Source: Lutjanus erythropterus (taxonomy: Eukaryota; Chordata; Actinopteri; Lutjaniformes; Lutjanidae). From it: a stretch of DNA of 64,000 nucleotides. Position numbers and translations under genes: made by a program. The stretch is from NCBI GenBank assembly GCA_020091685.1, contig CM034613.1, positions 14,390,169-14,454,168 of the forward strand. The letters are read 5' to 3'. The notes under the pieces were generated by a model. That model was not told where the DNA came from, ran no database searches, and saw only the letters and a list, made by a program, of their open reading frames with translations. This document shows, piece after piece, positions 49,690 to 60,719 of the stretch; position 1 is the stretch's first letter; the number at the start of each line of letters is the position of its first letter.

Positions 49690-50140
49690 TAAATGAGTAG
49701 CTTGGCATTAAGTGGTAAAACCACATTTGGATTTTGCCAGTTGAAACAAAATCAAAATTGTTCGTAAGGATTTATACTTTTATTTCAGCAACATGTTAGT
49801 CTGTAGAGGTTTGTCTAATGACTTTTGAATATATTTTTTTATGTGTTTCAGAGTGTTAAGGCTCAAAGTGGTTACGGCCAGTTGCTTTCACCTGTTCCAT
49901 ACTTATTTGCTCAGAAATGATGACGCATACTGTCAGGAATCAGTTTGTCATCAGTTACTTTAAACTGTATTAAGTTTATTTTAGTGTGTTTAGCATCTAC
50001 TTTATTTTTTCCAAACTACAACTGCTCTGCAATGTTGAGTGGACATGTATTACATGTTTATTTTCAGTTTTTTTTTACATTATTTCAATGGAGTGTATAC
50101 TTTATGTGTTGTCTCGATTGTTTTGGTTGTTTTCATAAGA

Positions 50141-50154
50141 AATAAATTAATAAA
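50141..50154 (+). terminator. Twin AATAAA signals, TRIM gene
   Basis: Two AATAAA hexamers (50141 and 50149) lie about 980 nt after the TRIM stop, followed by a TG-rich stretch (cccattgtgtctg). They are the likely cleavage site. Confidence 0.55.
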
Positions 50155-50159
50155 AGTGT

Positions 50160-51745
50160 GCTTGCAGCCCATTGTGTCTGATTTTCATTTGTCTTTGCAG
50201 AGCATTTAAATGCAGATAATTCTAAACAGACAATGCGTCTGCATTATTTAAATACAAAAAAGTACATTTTTTAAATACAAAAAGGTACATTTATAATATA
50301 TTTACTTTGTTTTGTTTCTAATGTTTCAATTTTGTGGTGTGGTAGGGAAATTAGCCGTGTCACGTACATTGCTGACTTTTTAAGCCTTTATGAGCCTGAA
50401 GGCATCTTCGGGCCCAGTCTCCCCTAAAACCTAAAGCCCTGAACTCTTTGCATTGCATTTGCATTTTCCATTCACTTTGCATTGGTTAATCTGACATGAA
50501 CTTCGACCTGAGTACTTGGCAGCTTTTCTGAATATTGCTGATATATGGCTTTCTCTTTGCATGGTTGCCTAGAGACGTTTGTAGATGTGGCGACAAACTC
50601 GGTTTACCAACAACAATTTTTAGCATTAGTCAGCTGGAAGTGCTAATGTTGGCAGCTTATGTTAGAGCAGATGAAGACAGTTTTCCCATATGTGTCCTCT
50701 TGTATTTCATGTTTGTGAGAGACTGTGATGATTGACAGTTGCTGTTTGGAGGCGGGGCTTAGTGAAGGGTTGTTTGGTTTGGCTTTGTTGGTTTTCAGCC
50801 TGCCTGCTTATGTGCAGAGATTTCTCTGGATTCACTGAATCTTTCTGATGATATTATGAATTGTAGATGTGAAATCCCTACATTCCTTACCTTCCTTGTC
50901 AATTTTCCTCAAAGAGGTGAGCCTCACTCCACCCTTGCTTGAACAAGCCTTTAAGTATCTGCCTTTAATACTCAATCATGATACTATCACTGGTTATCAA
51001 TTAACCTGTTTAGCTTTTGAATGTTCCAAACAGATGGGCTTTTTTTGAGCATCCTACAACTTTCCCAGTCTTTTGTTGCCCCCGTCACAACTTTTTTGAA
51101 ACATGTTGCAGGCATTAAACTCAGAATGAGTACATGTTTACAAAAAAGAATGAAATTAATTAGTTTGAACATTAAATATCTTGCCATTGTACTGTATTCA
51201 GCTGAATATAGGTTGACATGAATTTGCAAATAATTGCATTCTGTTTTTATTTATGTTTTACACACCATCACAACTTTTGAGGATTCTGAGTTGTATTTAC
51301 TCAGATGTGTATTGAAAAAAGGGCACTTAGACCAACCAACTAGTTTGCACATTTATCAGAAGACTCATTACCTTTGAATAGATGTCAATCTATACATGAT
51401 ATCATTGATACACTGGTCTGTAGATCTACAGACATGAAAATACTCCACTACAAGTTAAAGTCCTGCAATCAGAACCGATCAGTAAAATATACTTAAAGCA
51501 TGACAAGTAAAAGAACTCATGGTGCAGTAAAATGGTTAATTTTTAACATTATTACTGTAATGCAAACACAAGAGGGCAGTGTTAAACTTTGATGCTCACA
51601 CTCAGTGACTGAAGGAGCTCAGCTTATGTTCAGTTTGAAACACAGGATGTGCTCACACTCATTATTCCTCATAGATCTCACTTCCTGTATATTCTTCAAG
51701 TCTTGTATAAAGGTTTGGATTGTTGTGTGTAAATGTATTTTTATC
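50160..51745. other. Intergenic DNA with two repeat blocks, no gene
   Basis: The segment 50620-50785 (gcagcttatgttagagcagatg, ggaggcggggcttag) is a shortened copy of 54760-55025. The segment 51329-51745 is closely matched by 62381-62812, to the left of lectin copy 3, but is absent at lectin copy 2. Confidence 0.55.
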
Positions 51746-51792
51746 AGACTCATTCACAAACTCAGAACTTGAAGCCACATGTCATATATATG

Positions 51793-51798
51793 TTTTAT
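51793..51798 (-). terminator. Polyadenylation signal, lectin copy 1
   Basis: AATAAA on the minus strand about 840 nt after the stop. The context atgttttattttgaag is kept in all three copies (near 58148 and 62861). Confidence 0.45.
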
Positions 51799-51882
51799 TT
51801 TGAAGAAAATTATGTTTCATTAACACACTTCACACCATACTATTGATGATGAGGGACAAAACTCCTCTATGACAGTCTACAG

Positions 51883-52150
51883 TGGTGGTTCTCAACCTCA
51901 ACCCTACTTGTATCTAAGAAAAGTTGAGCACACACACATATAAACCAAAACAATGATTATTCACTCCAAAGCTCTATTGTCAGGAATTAACATCAATCAT
52001 AATTATTTCCATTCTTAGAAACTTTACCTTTGCTAAATGTCTCTGTATGAGCTCAACATTTTGTCTTTTAACAGTCGAACAGAGTAACATTATACACACT
52101 TGTCCTTACAAAAAAATAATGAATGGCAGTTTCCAGGTTGGGAACCAGTG
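51883..52150. mobile_element. hAT MITE in the 3' UTR of lectin copy 1
   Basis: The ends tggttctcaacct and aggttgggaacca are inverted, and an 8-bp direct duplication gtctacag flanks the insertion (51875-51882 and 52151-52158), as expected for hAT elements. This copy lacks about 170 bp of interior that is still present in lectin copy 3. Confidence 0.75.
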
Positions 52151-52636
52151 GTCTACAGGATGTTTTCAAGGTTCTGGTGAAGCACTCAGTGATAATAGTG
52201 TACTGTATGAATCAGCAGATAGAGAATCAACTCTCACCATGGATTACAGATAAACACAGCAGGATTTAAAGGGACTGTAGAGCAACAATAAATGTGTTCT
52301 GAGTTTGTCAAACTACATAAACATGTTATTAAACACCCAGCCAAGTTTGACTAATTAAAAAATCATTAAGTGCGTCAAATTAGGTCTCAAAATCATGAGA
52401 AAAGCGGGCGGTGTTGTTTGTGTGTCAGGTTGTGGGCCTTATATAGTGTTGGGGAAATTATGTCTCAGGTCCTCCCAAAACATCCTGAACACAGAAATCG
52501 TGAAAACAAGTTTACTGGTCTAACTTCAGAATTCAGTACTACATAGTTCTCAGTGGTTTAACATGTTTTCAGCAACTATAGTCTAACATATATAATGAAG
52601 AAAAACACCCTTTTTTCTTTACAGTCCCTTTAGATT

Positions 52637-54202
52637 TCAGAGCTCAGTCTTCCTTCTGTTTTTCTTCTGAGAAGTTTCTTCCTCCTTGTGGAAGACTTTC
52701 CCATCAGGCTGCTTTCTCCACTTCAGGGTGACTCCACTCACTCCATTCTCCTTCAGTCTGTCCTCAAACTGCATGAGAAACACAAGTGGTGGTCATTTTT
52801 AAACATTTGTTCAAATCTACAATGTTTGTTGGAAGCAGGTTTTCATTTGGCTTCACGGAGAAAAAAGAAAGACACACAGCAAAATAAAAAATGGGCCCAG
52901 AAATGAAAGGGTTTTAATTCTTTTCAGGGTGGATTTTGGAGACTCACCTTTTTCAGGAAGTCTGCTTGCACAGCAGGGTCATTCAGGTCCACAGAGGAGT
53001 CTCTTCTTATCTTCGCCTTTAGTATCTGCCTGTGTACTGATGTATAGACAGAGAAGAAAAACATGCAGTGGAATTACCTCTCAAACTCATAAATGTAAAT
53101 GATCACCATCTTTGAGTGCAGTTTAACATCAGTTATTTTAATGTAATGCAGTTTTCTCTCAGTTCCACTGAAGGACAGTAAACTACTCACCAGGAGGTGG
53201 AGGGACGCCGTGGCAGACAAATGGTAATTTAGTTTCACAGGAAAGAACCGTCCAGTTTCCTGAACTCTGCAAAGCTGCAGCACCACATACGACACTCTTT
53301 GGGCCAATTACTTTTGAACCTGTGGACCAGTATCTGAACAAGGAGCCACTTCCATCAGACCAGTTAACATGAAGCTCTCTGAACAAACCAATCCATGGCC
53401 AGTCCTTTGCTGGCACCAACTTCTGGATCTCCTGGTTCTGAGTGCCGTTCGTCACAGTGGCCAGGTCTCTGAAGTTCTCCCTGCAGTACCTCTGAGCACT
53501 GGACCAACTCATTCTTTGACTCACATGAACAAATTCTGGATCCTGCTGTGTTCCTGCAGTTAGAGTTTTTAAAAAAATTGGTAAATTGTTGAGCTGACAT
53601 ATTGAAGTTTGAAATAATAGTTATTTTTCCAGATGAAATAATGCCTTGTTATATCCTTACCTCTGTAACATAAAAAATTACGTTTCTGATAGCAATCCAC
53701 AGAAAACCATAGTGGAGTGGGTCCAGTGTTCACGCAGAGCTCACCATCGTAGGGAAAGTTTTGTTCAGTGCTTACATCCCAGTTCCTGTATTCGGCTCCT
53801 CTCCCTGTGTAGTCGTCTGACCACTTCCAGTTGATTTTACTGTACAGGCCAATCCAGACCTCAGAGCTGTGACCAGCAGATGAAACTGTGTTGATAAGTT
53901 GGTTCATTTCTTCAGTGTTTTCTATGGTGGCCAGGTCTGTGTATTTCTCTCTGCAGTAGGTCTGAGCTTGAGCCCAATTCATTCTCTTAGAAACAAAGTG
54001 GTACTGATGGAGAAGGCATGAGGAGAAGATGACCCACCCTGAGGACGACAATTTTTTTTTCAAATATGAGGTGGCTCTAAGTACTTTTTTGTGTTCCACA
54101 ATAATGTGATGTAATACATATATTTATAACCACTGTTAGACATTATCAAAGAATTCACTGACCTGAGAGACACAACACACCCAGCAAGATCTTCTCAGTC
54201 AT
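52637..54202 (-). CDS. Secreted two-domain C-type lectin, copy 1, 333 residues
   Basis: Minus-strand exons are 54202-54163, 54038-53661, 53553-53191, 53036-52948 and 52768-52637 (1002 nt). GT/AG junctions and phases all agree. Residues 1-21 are a signal peptide (MTEKILLGVLCLSG, then WVIFSSC). CTLD1 is in exon 2 (about 14-139: AQTYCREKYTDLATI, VWIGLY, FLCY) and CTLD2 in exon 3 (about 140-260: AQRYCRENFRDLATV, WIGLF, LPFVC). A helical basic tail follows in exons 4-5 (LKWRKQPDGKVFHK). There is no transmembrane segment. Neither domain shows a clean EPN/QPD plus WND calcium-sugar site; CTLD1 has WFSVDC where WND usually lies. The last four residues are KTEL, a KDEL-like ER retrieval signal. It resembles fish mannose-receptor-like lectins with the same C-terminal tail. 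Copy 2 encodes the identical protein. Confidence 0.88.
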
Positions 54203-54276
54203 CGTGCTGCTCTGTGGACTGTGTGTGTCGATGTGCACAACTGAGAGGAAACACTACCTCTCTATGTTCTTCATTA

Positions 54277-54284
54277 ATGCAAAT
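54277..54284. promoter_or_regulatory. Octamer motif ATGCAAAT upstream of lectin copy 1
   Basis: A perfect octamer (POU-domain factor site) lies 75 bp upstream of the start codon. The same motif is at 60640-60647 before copy 2. Functional use is inferred from its position and conservation only. Confidence 0.4.
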
Positions 54285-54404
54285 GAAGAGAAATGTAGGA
54301 AAAGGCCTCTCTCTTGTCTGTAACGAGTAGGCATGGGTGGATATGTCACACACCGGGGGGTGGGGGGGTGGCATGAGTCGGTTCGCTTGTGGCAAGTTAA
54401 ACAA

Positions 54405-57400
54405 ACCAGGTTAGTTATTCTCGTCACCACAAAGTCTTCTTCTTCTTCTGTTGGTTTTTGTCTGTCACCACAAAGACCCTCTTCCCATGAGGTACACTGT
54501 TTTTACACAGTGATCCTGCAATGTCACCGTCTCACCTTGATTTTATGATGAAACAAGCAGGGCTGGCATAAAGACACCCCGGTGTTGAAGTTGAAGCATT
54601 TAGTGACTTGTTGTCATGCTTTTAAGGTTAATGTGTAATGTTTGTATTGCACAGCGCAATACATGTTATAACGTTTGAGGCTAAAGCTAGCTAACATCTC
54701 AGCAGACTTTGGTTGAATGGTGATGTTACTCCAGCTAGTAAGCTACTGTTAGTTAGCCGGACATGCTAACATTTGCAGCTTATTTTACAGCAGATGAAGA
54801 CAGAGTTTAATCCTTTCTCCACACGTGTGCTCTTGTGGTTCACGTCTTTGAGAGACTACAAAAAAGATGCCACTCTCCTGACTCATGAAACGCAGAGTAT
54901 CACTCTTCTCAGAGTTTCCAGCACGCTGCTTCAGCATGTAGAGAGATGGAAAGCTTCACAGCACTAGTTACAGTTACTAGCCTATAATTGGACAAGTTGC
55001 TTTTTGGAGGTGGGGCTTAGCAAAGGGTCAAAGACCTGGTCAAAACACCATGCCAAATGCCTAATAGCTTAGTTTCCCTCACTTGCTGGATGGCAATTTT
55101 ATTTATAATGAGCATAAACTCCAGCTCTTGTCGTAGAGACTGATTTGAAGGCAAGGCAACCTGATTTAAAGGTCCAGTGTGTAAGAGCCTCCAGAGCAGT
55201 CCTGCCTTCGTCATTGGCCTCCAGCGGGGTTCCACCCATGTTTCCAGACTCCTCAGAGGTCCTGTCTGGGTCACAGGTCTCCTGGTCGGCCTCTTCCACT
55301 TGTCTGCCTTCCTGCAGAGCTGTCCGTCCAAGATTCTGGCTTTTGCTTCATTTTGTCCCTCCTCCAGACCCTCAGCTCCCATGGAACATGGAAACCTTGG
55401 AACATCATATTGGTAGACTGTTATGCATGTGGGGATTTGTGGGTTTTGCTGCAGAGTTATCAGTGTCAAGTTTTCACTCTTGTACTTATTGTTATTCTTG
55501 ACTATATGTCTTATGTTTGCCGTCTGAGATGACTGTAATATTTTGTGTATGTTTTGATGTGCTGAATTGTGTGTAATGAGGACTGAGGACTTGTGCTTCA
55601 GGGCACAGATAATGCAAATCAGCATTATCCCTGGTAGAATCTAACCATGAAAAGATGCAAATGTTTCTCTTTTTTGACTAGGGCAGGAAGAAATCATGAC
55701 CTCTGTACGTTCACGTTGCAGTCTCCACATTATAAATGTAACCTGCTCCTGTGTACAAATGACAGCACCACTCACTGATATTACAAAGCTGCACTAGAGC
55801 TGCTTCAGGTGAGTTTTTCCACAGCCTCTCAAGTGGCACAAAGCTTTTTAAATGGTGTCAGTCAAATAAATAGGAGGCTATTATAGTGGACTGACCAAGA
55901 TAACAACATAAACTACAAAAATAATCGTTCGGGACATAATACCAAACACTTAAATGTCCAGCATGCAACAAATGTCTCTTCATGAGGACGTGTTGGCACT
56001 GTCAAGGTGGACTCAACTGTGGGTCACTTTTCATTTCACCTGTATGAATATGCAGGGCTTTTAATCTATAATAATGCATAAGATTTTATACATTTATAAC
56101 AATTTTTATGTGTAAAATCAAAGTAATTAGTAACTTCAACCTTTTAATAACTGTAGTTAGGGGTTTTTCCTCTGTAATGTTGTGGAGGAGAAATCTTTAC
56201 ATGAATTCAGAATGTTTATTTGATGTCAGACACAAACAGGTGCATGCTACATTTCCTGTATGTTGGGTTAATTGACACAGCTTCCAGTCTACAGTCTTGC
56301 ACTCCAGCCATTGGCCTGCAGCCCTTTTGCCGGCCTCCAGCTTGGTGGTCCTGCTACCAGACGCAGGTCTTGTCCTCCAGATGCCAGAATCTTATTCAGC
56401 AGGCCGGCCTGACCTGCAGCTGAATCTTCTGGCGCCAGCTGTGTTTCCCGTGCTCCAGCCTCGTTGCCAGCCTGAGGAGTGGTTCCACCAGGCTTCGTCA
56501 CTGATCTCCAGGGGGGTTCTGCCTTTGTCACTAGTCTCCTTAGTCCAGTCTGTGTAACAGGTCTCCTGGTCAGCCTTGGTCCTGTCGTCAGAGCAGTTCC
56601 ACTTGTCTACCTTCCTGCAGGGCCGTCCATCCAAGAGTCTGACTGTGCTTAATGTTCTCTCTCCTCCAGACCCCCACCACCCATGAAATATGGAATTCTT
56701 TACTACAGTTGTTGACTACATTAAGACAGAAATCAATTTTAAAAAGCAAGGAAGGAACAGACCCTTTTTGCCAGAGCCACAACCACAAAGGAGTCCGTTC
56801 TTAAGGTGTCTTATGTTGTTTCGCTAAAGCAAAGAAGCCCTTGTCAGATGGACAAATAGTGAAGTGACGTGCAGTGGAGGATTCTGTTTAATCCCGGGCG
56901 ATGATCCAGTCTGGCCACAAAACTGGCATCTCAGCCTGGATCACGTGGCCCACCTGAGCCAACTGAGGAGCAGTTATGCAGCCGTCCATGCTCCTCCTCT
57001 TCCTTCTTCTCTCTCCTAATGCTCATATCCTCCTCCCATCCTTGCTCCTCTGTCCCGCTAACACTACTGTGGGTGTAGGAAACAGAATCAGATAGTGTTT
57101 CTGAAGTTTGAAGTGTGCAAAATTATGCACAGGTATATCCAACCAGCTCTGACAGAAGTACACAGACCTTTTTCTGCCCGGGTCTGGCTGGTTTTGTGCG
57201 GTCAGATATAAAGTCTTGTTAATTTTTTATGTTATAGATCATAATTGTTTAATCCTTGTTTTTCTGGTAAACACATAGACACAAACACTACAGGTGCTCC
57301 CGCTGTCACGCTGACTGATCCGTTAAAGACGATCTGACAGCTGTGATCCTGCGCAGTCCTTTGCATGTCTGTTGAAATTTATTAGGCTTTACAATTATGA

Positions 57401-58099
57401 TGATGATTCCATTTTCCTCATTAGTGAGATTAATTTTAAAGACACACACATGCACGCACAGCTGTTAAACATAAAGGACAGGTGTTTTGTGATTGTGGAG
57501 GTGTGTGTGCGCAACCTCAGCCAAGGGCGAAACACACACATGTGCACGCTTTTAACTTCAATATTTTTCACTTAATTGCTGACAGATAATATGTTCAAAT
57601 GATACTTTACAAATCCATATTCCTATGAGGGGAAAGACTTAACATAAATGTGTATGTTTTGTGATTGTGGAGACGTGTGTGTTTCATTTGGGAGACGACT
57701 ACCAGAGTTCTGCTTTCTACTCCTCTGTGATTTTGCACGCTCAATGACCAGCATGTTTGGATGCACTTACATTTGTGAGACCAGCGTCTCTACTAAGAAG
57801 CACATCAAGTCAAAAGAGAGAAAGAGGCTGACAGATGAATCTCTGTCCCAGCTCGTGCAGATTGGATGCACGAATACTGACACTGACATTCAGTCTCTTG
57901 AGCACCAAGCCACAAATATCTCATGAAGACAGAACTACTGACCCACCTGTGGATGAGGTTTATAATGGAATTTGGATATTTTGTTTCTGTGCTAAGTAAG
58001 GATATGAAAATTAGAAAATGCATGCATGTTGTGATAATAAACTTTAATTAACTGTTGCCTCACAAAACGCACTAACTCTCACCAGAGTTCACTCGTTTT
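54405..58099. other. Spacer between lectin copies 1 and 2
   Basis: The segment 54760-55025 is the fuller copy of the 50620-50785 repeat. The segments 55170-55420 and 56500-56700 are two copies of another family (gttccacttgtct, ccttcctgcag, gtccatccaagag or gtccgtccaagat). Long minus-strand frames across them have unusual composition but no recognised domain. The segment 58053-58100 repeats at 61379-61428. No lectin exon was seen in the spacer. Confidence 0.5.
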
Positions 58100-58236
58100 A
58101 GACTCATTCATAAACTCAAAACTTGAAGCCACATGTCATATATATGTTTTATTTTGAAGAAAAATATAATTCATTAACACACTTCACACAGTCATATTGA
58201 TGATGAGGGATTAAACTCCTCTAAGACAGTCTACAG

Positions 58237-58513
58237 TGGTGGTTCTCTTTTTTCTTTGAGAGCCCCCTACTTGTATCTAAGAAAAGCTGAGCACACACAC
58301 ATATAAACCAAAACAATGATTATTCACTCCAAAGCTCTATTGTCAAGAATTAACATCAATTATAATTATTTCCATTCTTAGAAACTTTACCTTTGCTAAA
58401 TGTCTCTGTATGAGCTCAACATTTTGTCTTTTAACAGTCGAACAGAGTAACATTATACACACTTGTCCTTACAAAAAAATAATGAATGGCAGTTTCCAGG
58501 TTGGGAACCAGTG
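58237..58513. mobile_element. hAT MITE in the 3' UTR of lectin copy 2
   Basis: Same insertion as at copy 1, with the same gtctacag duplication (58229-58236 and 58514-58521) and the same internal deletion. The left end differs from copy 1 by several bases, while the right end is identical. Confidence 0.75.
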
Positions 58514-58999
58514 GTCTACAGGATGTTTTCAAGGTTCTGGTGAAGCACTCAGTGATAATAGTGTACTGTATGAATCAGCAGATAGAGAATCAACTCTCAC
58601 CATGGATTACAGATAAACACAGCAGGATTTAAAGGGACTGTAGAGCAACAATAAATGTGTTCTGAGTTTGTCAAACTACATAAACATGTTATTAAACACC
58701 CAGCCAAGTTTGACTAATTAAAAAATCATTAAGTGCGTCAAATTAGGTCTCAAAATCATGAGAAAAGCGGGCGGTGTTGTTTGTGTGTCAGGTTGTGGGC
58801 CTTATATAGTGTTGGGGAAATTATGTCTCAGGTCCTCCCAAAACATCCTGAACACAGAAATCGTGAAAACAAGTTTACTGGTCTAACTTCAGAATTCAGT
58901 ACTACATAGTTCTCAGTGGTTTAACATGTTTTCAGCAACTATAGTCTAACATATATAATGAAGAAAAACACCCTTTTTTCTTTACAGTCCCTTTAGATT

Positions 59000-60565
59000 T
59001 CAGAGCTCAGTCTTCCTTCTGTTTTTCTTCTGAGAAGTTTCTTCCTCCTTGTGGAAGACTTTCCCATCAGGCTGCTTTCTCCACTTCAGGGTGACTCCAC
59101 TCACTCCATTCTCCTTCAGTCTGTCCTCAAACTGCATGAGAAACACAAGTGGTGGTCATTTTTAAACATTTGTTCAAATCTACAATGTTTGTTGGAAGCA
59201 GGTTTTCATTTGGCTTCACGGAGAAAAAAGAAAGACACACAGCAAAATAAAAAATGGGCCCAGAAATGAAAGGGTTTTAATTCTTTTCAGGGTGGATTTT
59301 GGAGACTCACCTTTTTCAGGAAGTCTGCTTGCACAGCAGGGTCATTCAGGTCCACAGAGGAGTCTCTTCTTATCTTCGCCTTTAGTATCTGCCTGTGTAC
59401 TGATGTATAGACAGAGAAGAAAAACATGCAGTGGAATTACCTCTCAAACTCATAAATGTAAATGATCACCATCTTTGAGTGCAGTTTAACATCAGTTATT
59501 TTAATGTAATGCAGTTTTCTCTCAGTTCCACTGAAGGACAGTAAACTACTCACCAGGAGGTGGAGGGACGCCGTGGCAGACAAATGGTAATTTAGTTTCA
59601 CAGGAAAGAACCGTCCAGTTTCCTGAACTCTGCAAAGCTGCAGCACCACATACGACACTCTTTGGGCCAATTACTTTTGAACCTGTGGACCAGTATCTGA
59701 ACAAGGAGCCACTTCCATCAGACCAGTTAACATGAAGCTCTCTGAACAAACCAATCCATGGCCAGTCCTTTGCTGGCACCAACTTCTGGATCTCCTGGTT
59801 CTGAGTGCCGTTCGTCACAGTGGCCAGGTCTCTGAAGTTCTCCCTGCAGTACCTCTGAGCACTGGACCAACTCATTCTTTGACTCACATGAACAAATTCT
59901 GGATCCTGCTGTGTTCCTGCAGTTAGAGTTTTTAAAAAAATTGGTAAATTGTTGAGCTGACATATTGAAGTTTGAAATAATAGTTATTTTTCCAGATGAA
60001 ATAATGCCTTGTTATATCCTTACCTCTGTAACATAAAAAATTACGTTTCTGATAGCAATCCACAGAAAACCATAGTGGAGTGGGTCCAGTGTTCACGCAG
60101 AGCTCACCATCGTAGGGAAAGTTTTGTTCAGTGCTTACATCCCAGTTCCTGTATTCGGCTCCTCTCCCTGTGTAGTCGTCTGACCACTTCCAGTTGATTT
60201 TACTGTACAGGCCAATCCAGACCTCAGAGCTGTGACCAGCAGATGAAACTGTGTTGATAAGTTGGTTCATTTCTTCAGTGTTTTCTATGGTGGCCAGGTC
60301 TGTGTATTTCTCTCTGCAGTAGGTCTGAGCTTGAGCCCAATTCATTCTCTTAGAAACAAAGTGGTACTGATGGAGAAGGCATGAGGAGAAGATGACCCAC
60401 CCTGAGGACGACAATTTTTTTTTCAAATATGAGGTGGCTCTAAGTACTTTTTTGTGTTCCACAATAATGTGATGTAATACATATATTTATAACCACTGTT
60501 AGACATTATCAAAGAATTCACTGACCTGAGAGACACAACACACCCAGCAAGATCTTCTCAGTCAT
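59000..60565 (-). CDS. Secreted two-domain C-type lectin, copy 2, 333 residues
   Basis: Minus-strand exons are 60565-60526, 60401-60024, 59916-59554, 59399-59311 and 59131-59000, each exactly 6363 bp from copy 1. The predicted protein is identical to copy 1 (signal peptide, two CTLDs, basic tail, C-terminal KTEL), and the introns also look identical. Similarity to copy 1 falls sharply outside about 58362-60601. It lies in the same orientation as its neighbours, in a tandem array. An octamer lies 75 bp upstream of the start. Either a functional second gene homogenised by conversion, or an assembly duplicate. Confidence 0.88.
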
Positions 60566-60719
60566 CGTGCTGCTCTGTGGACTGTGTGTGTCGATGTGCA
60601 CCACTGAGAGGAAACACTGCCTCTATATGTTTTTCATTAATGCAAATGAAGAGAAATGTATCAAAAAGCCTCTCTTGTCTGTAACGAGTAGGCATGGGCG
60701 GATATTTCACACACCAGCC

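Noticed and set aside
52047..52253. 68-codon plus-strand frame repeated exactly at 58410-58616
   Set aside because: Its perfect conservation comes from the duplicated identity island and MITE, not from coding selection; copy 3 breaks it.
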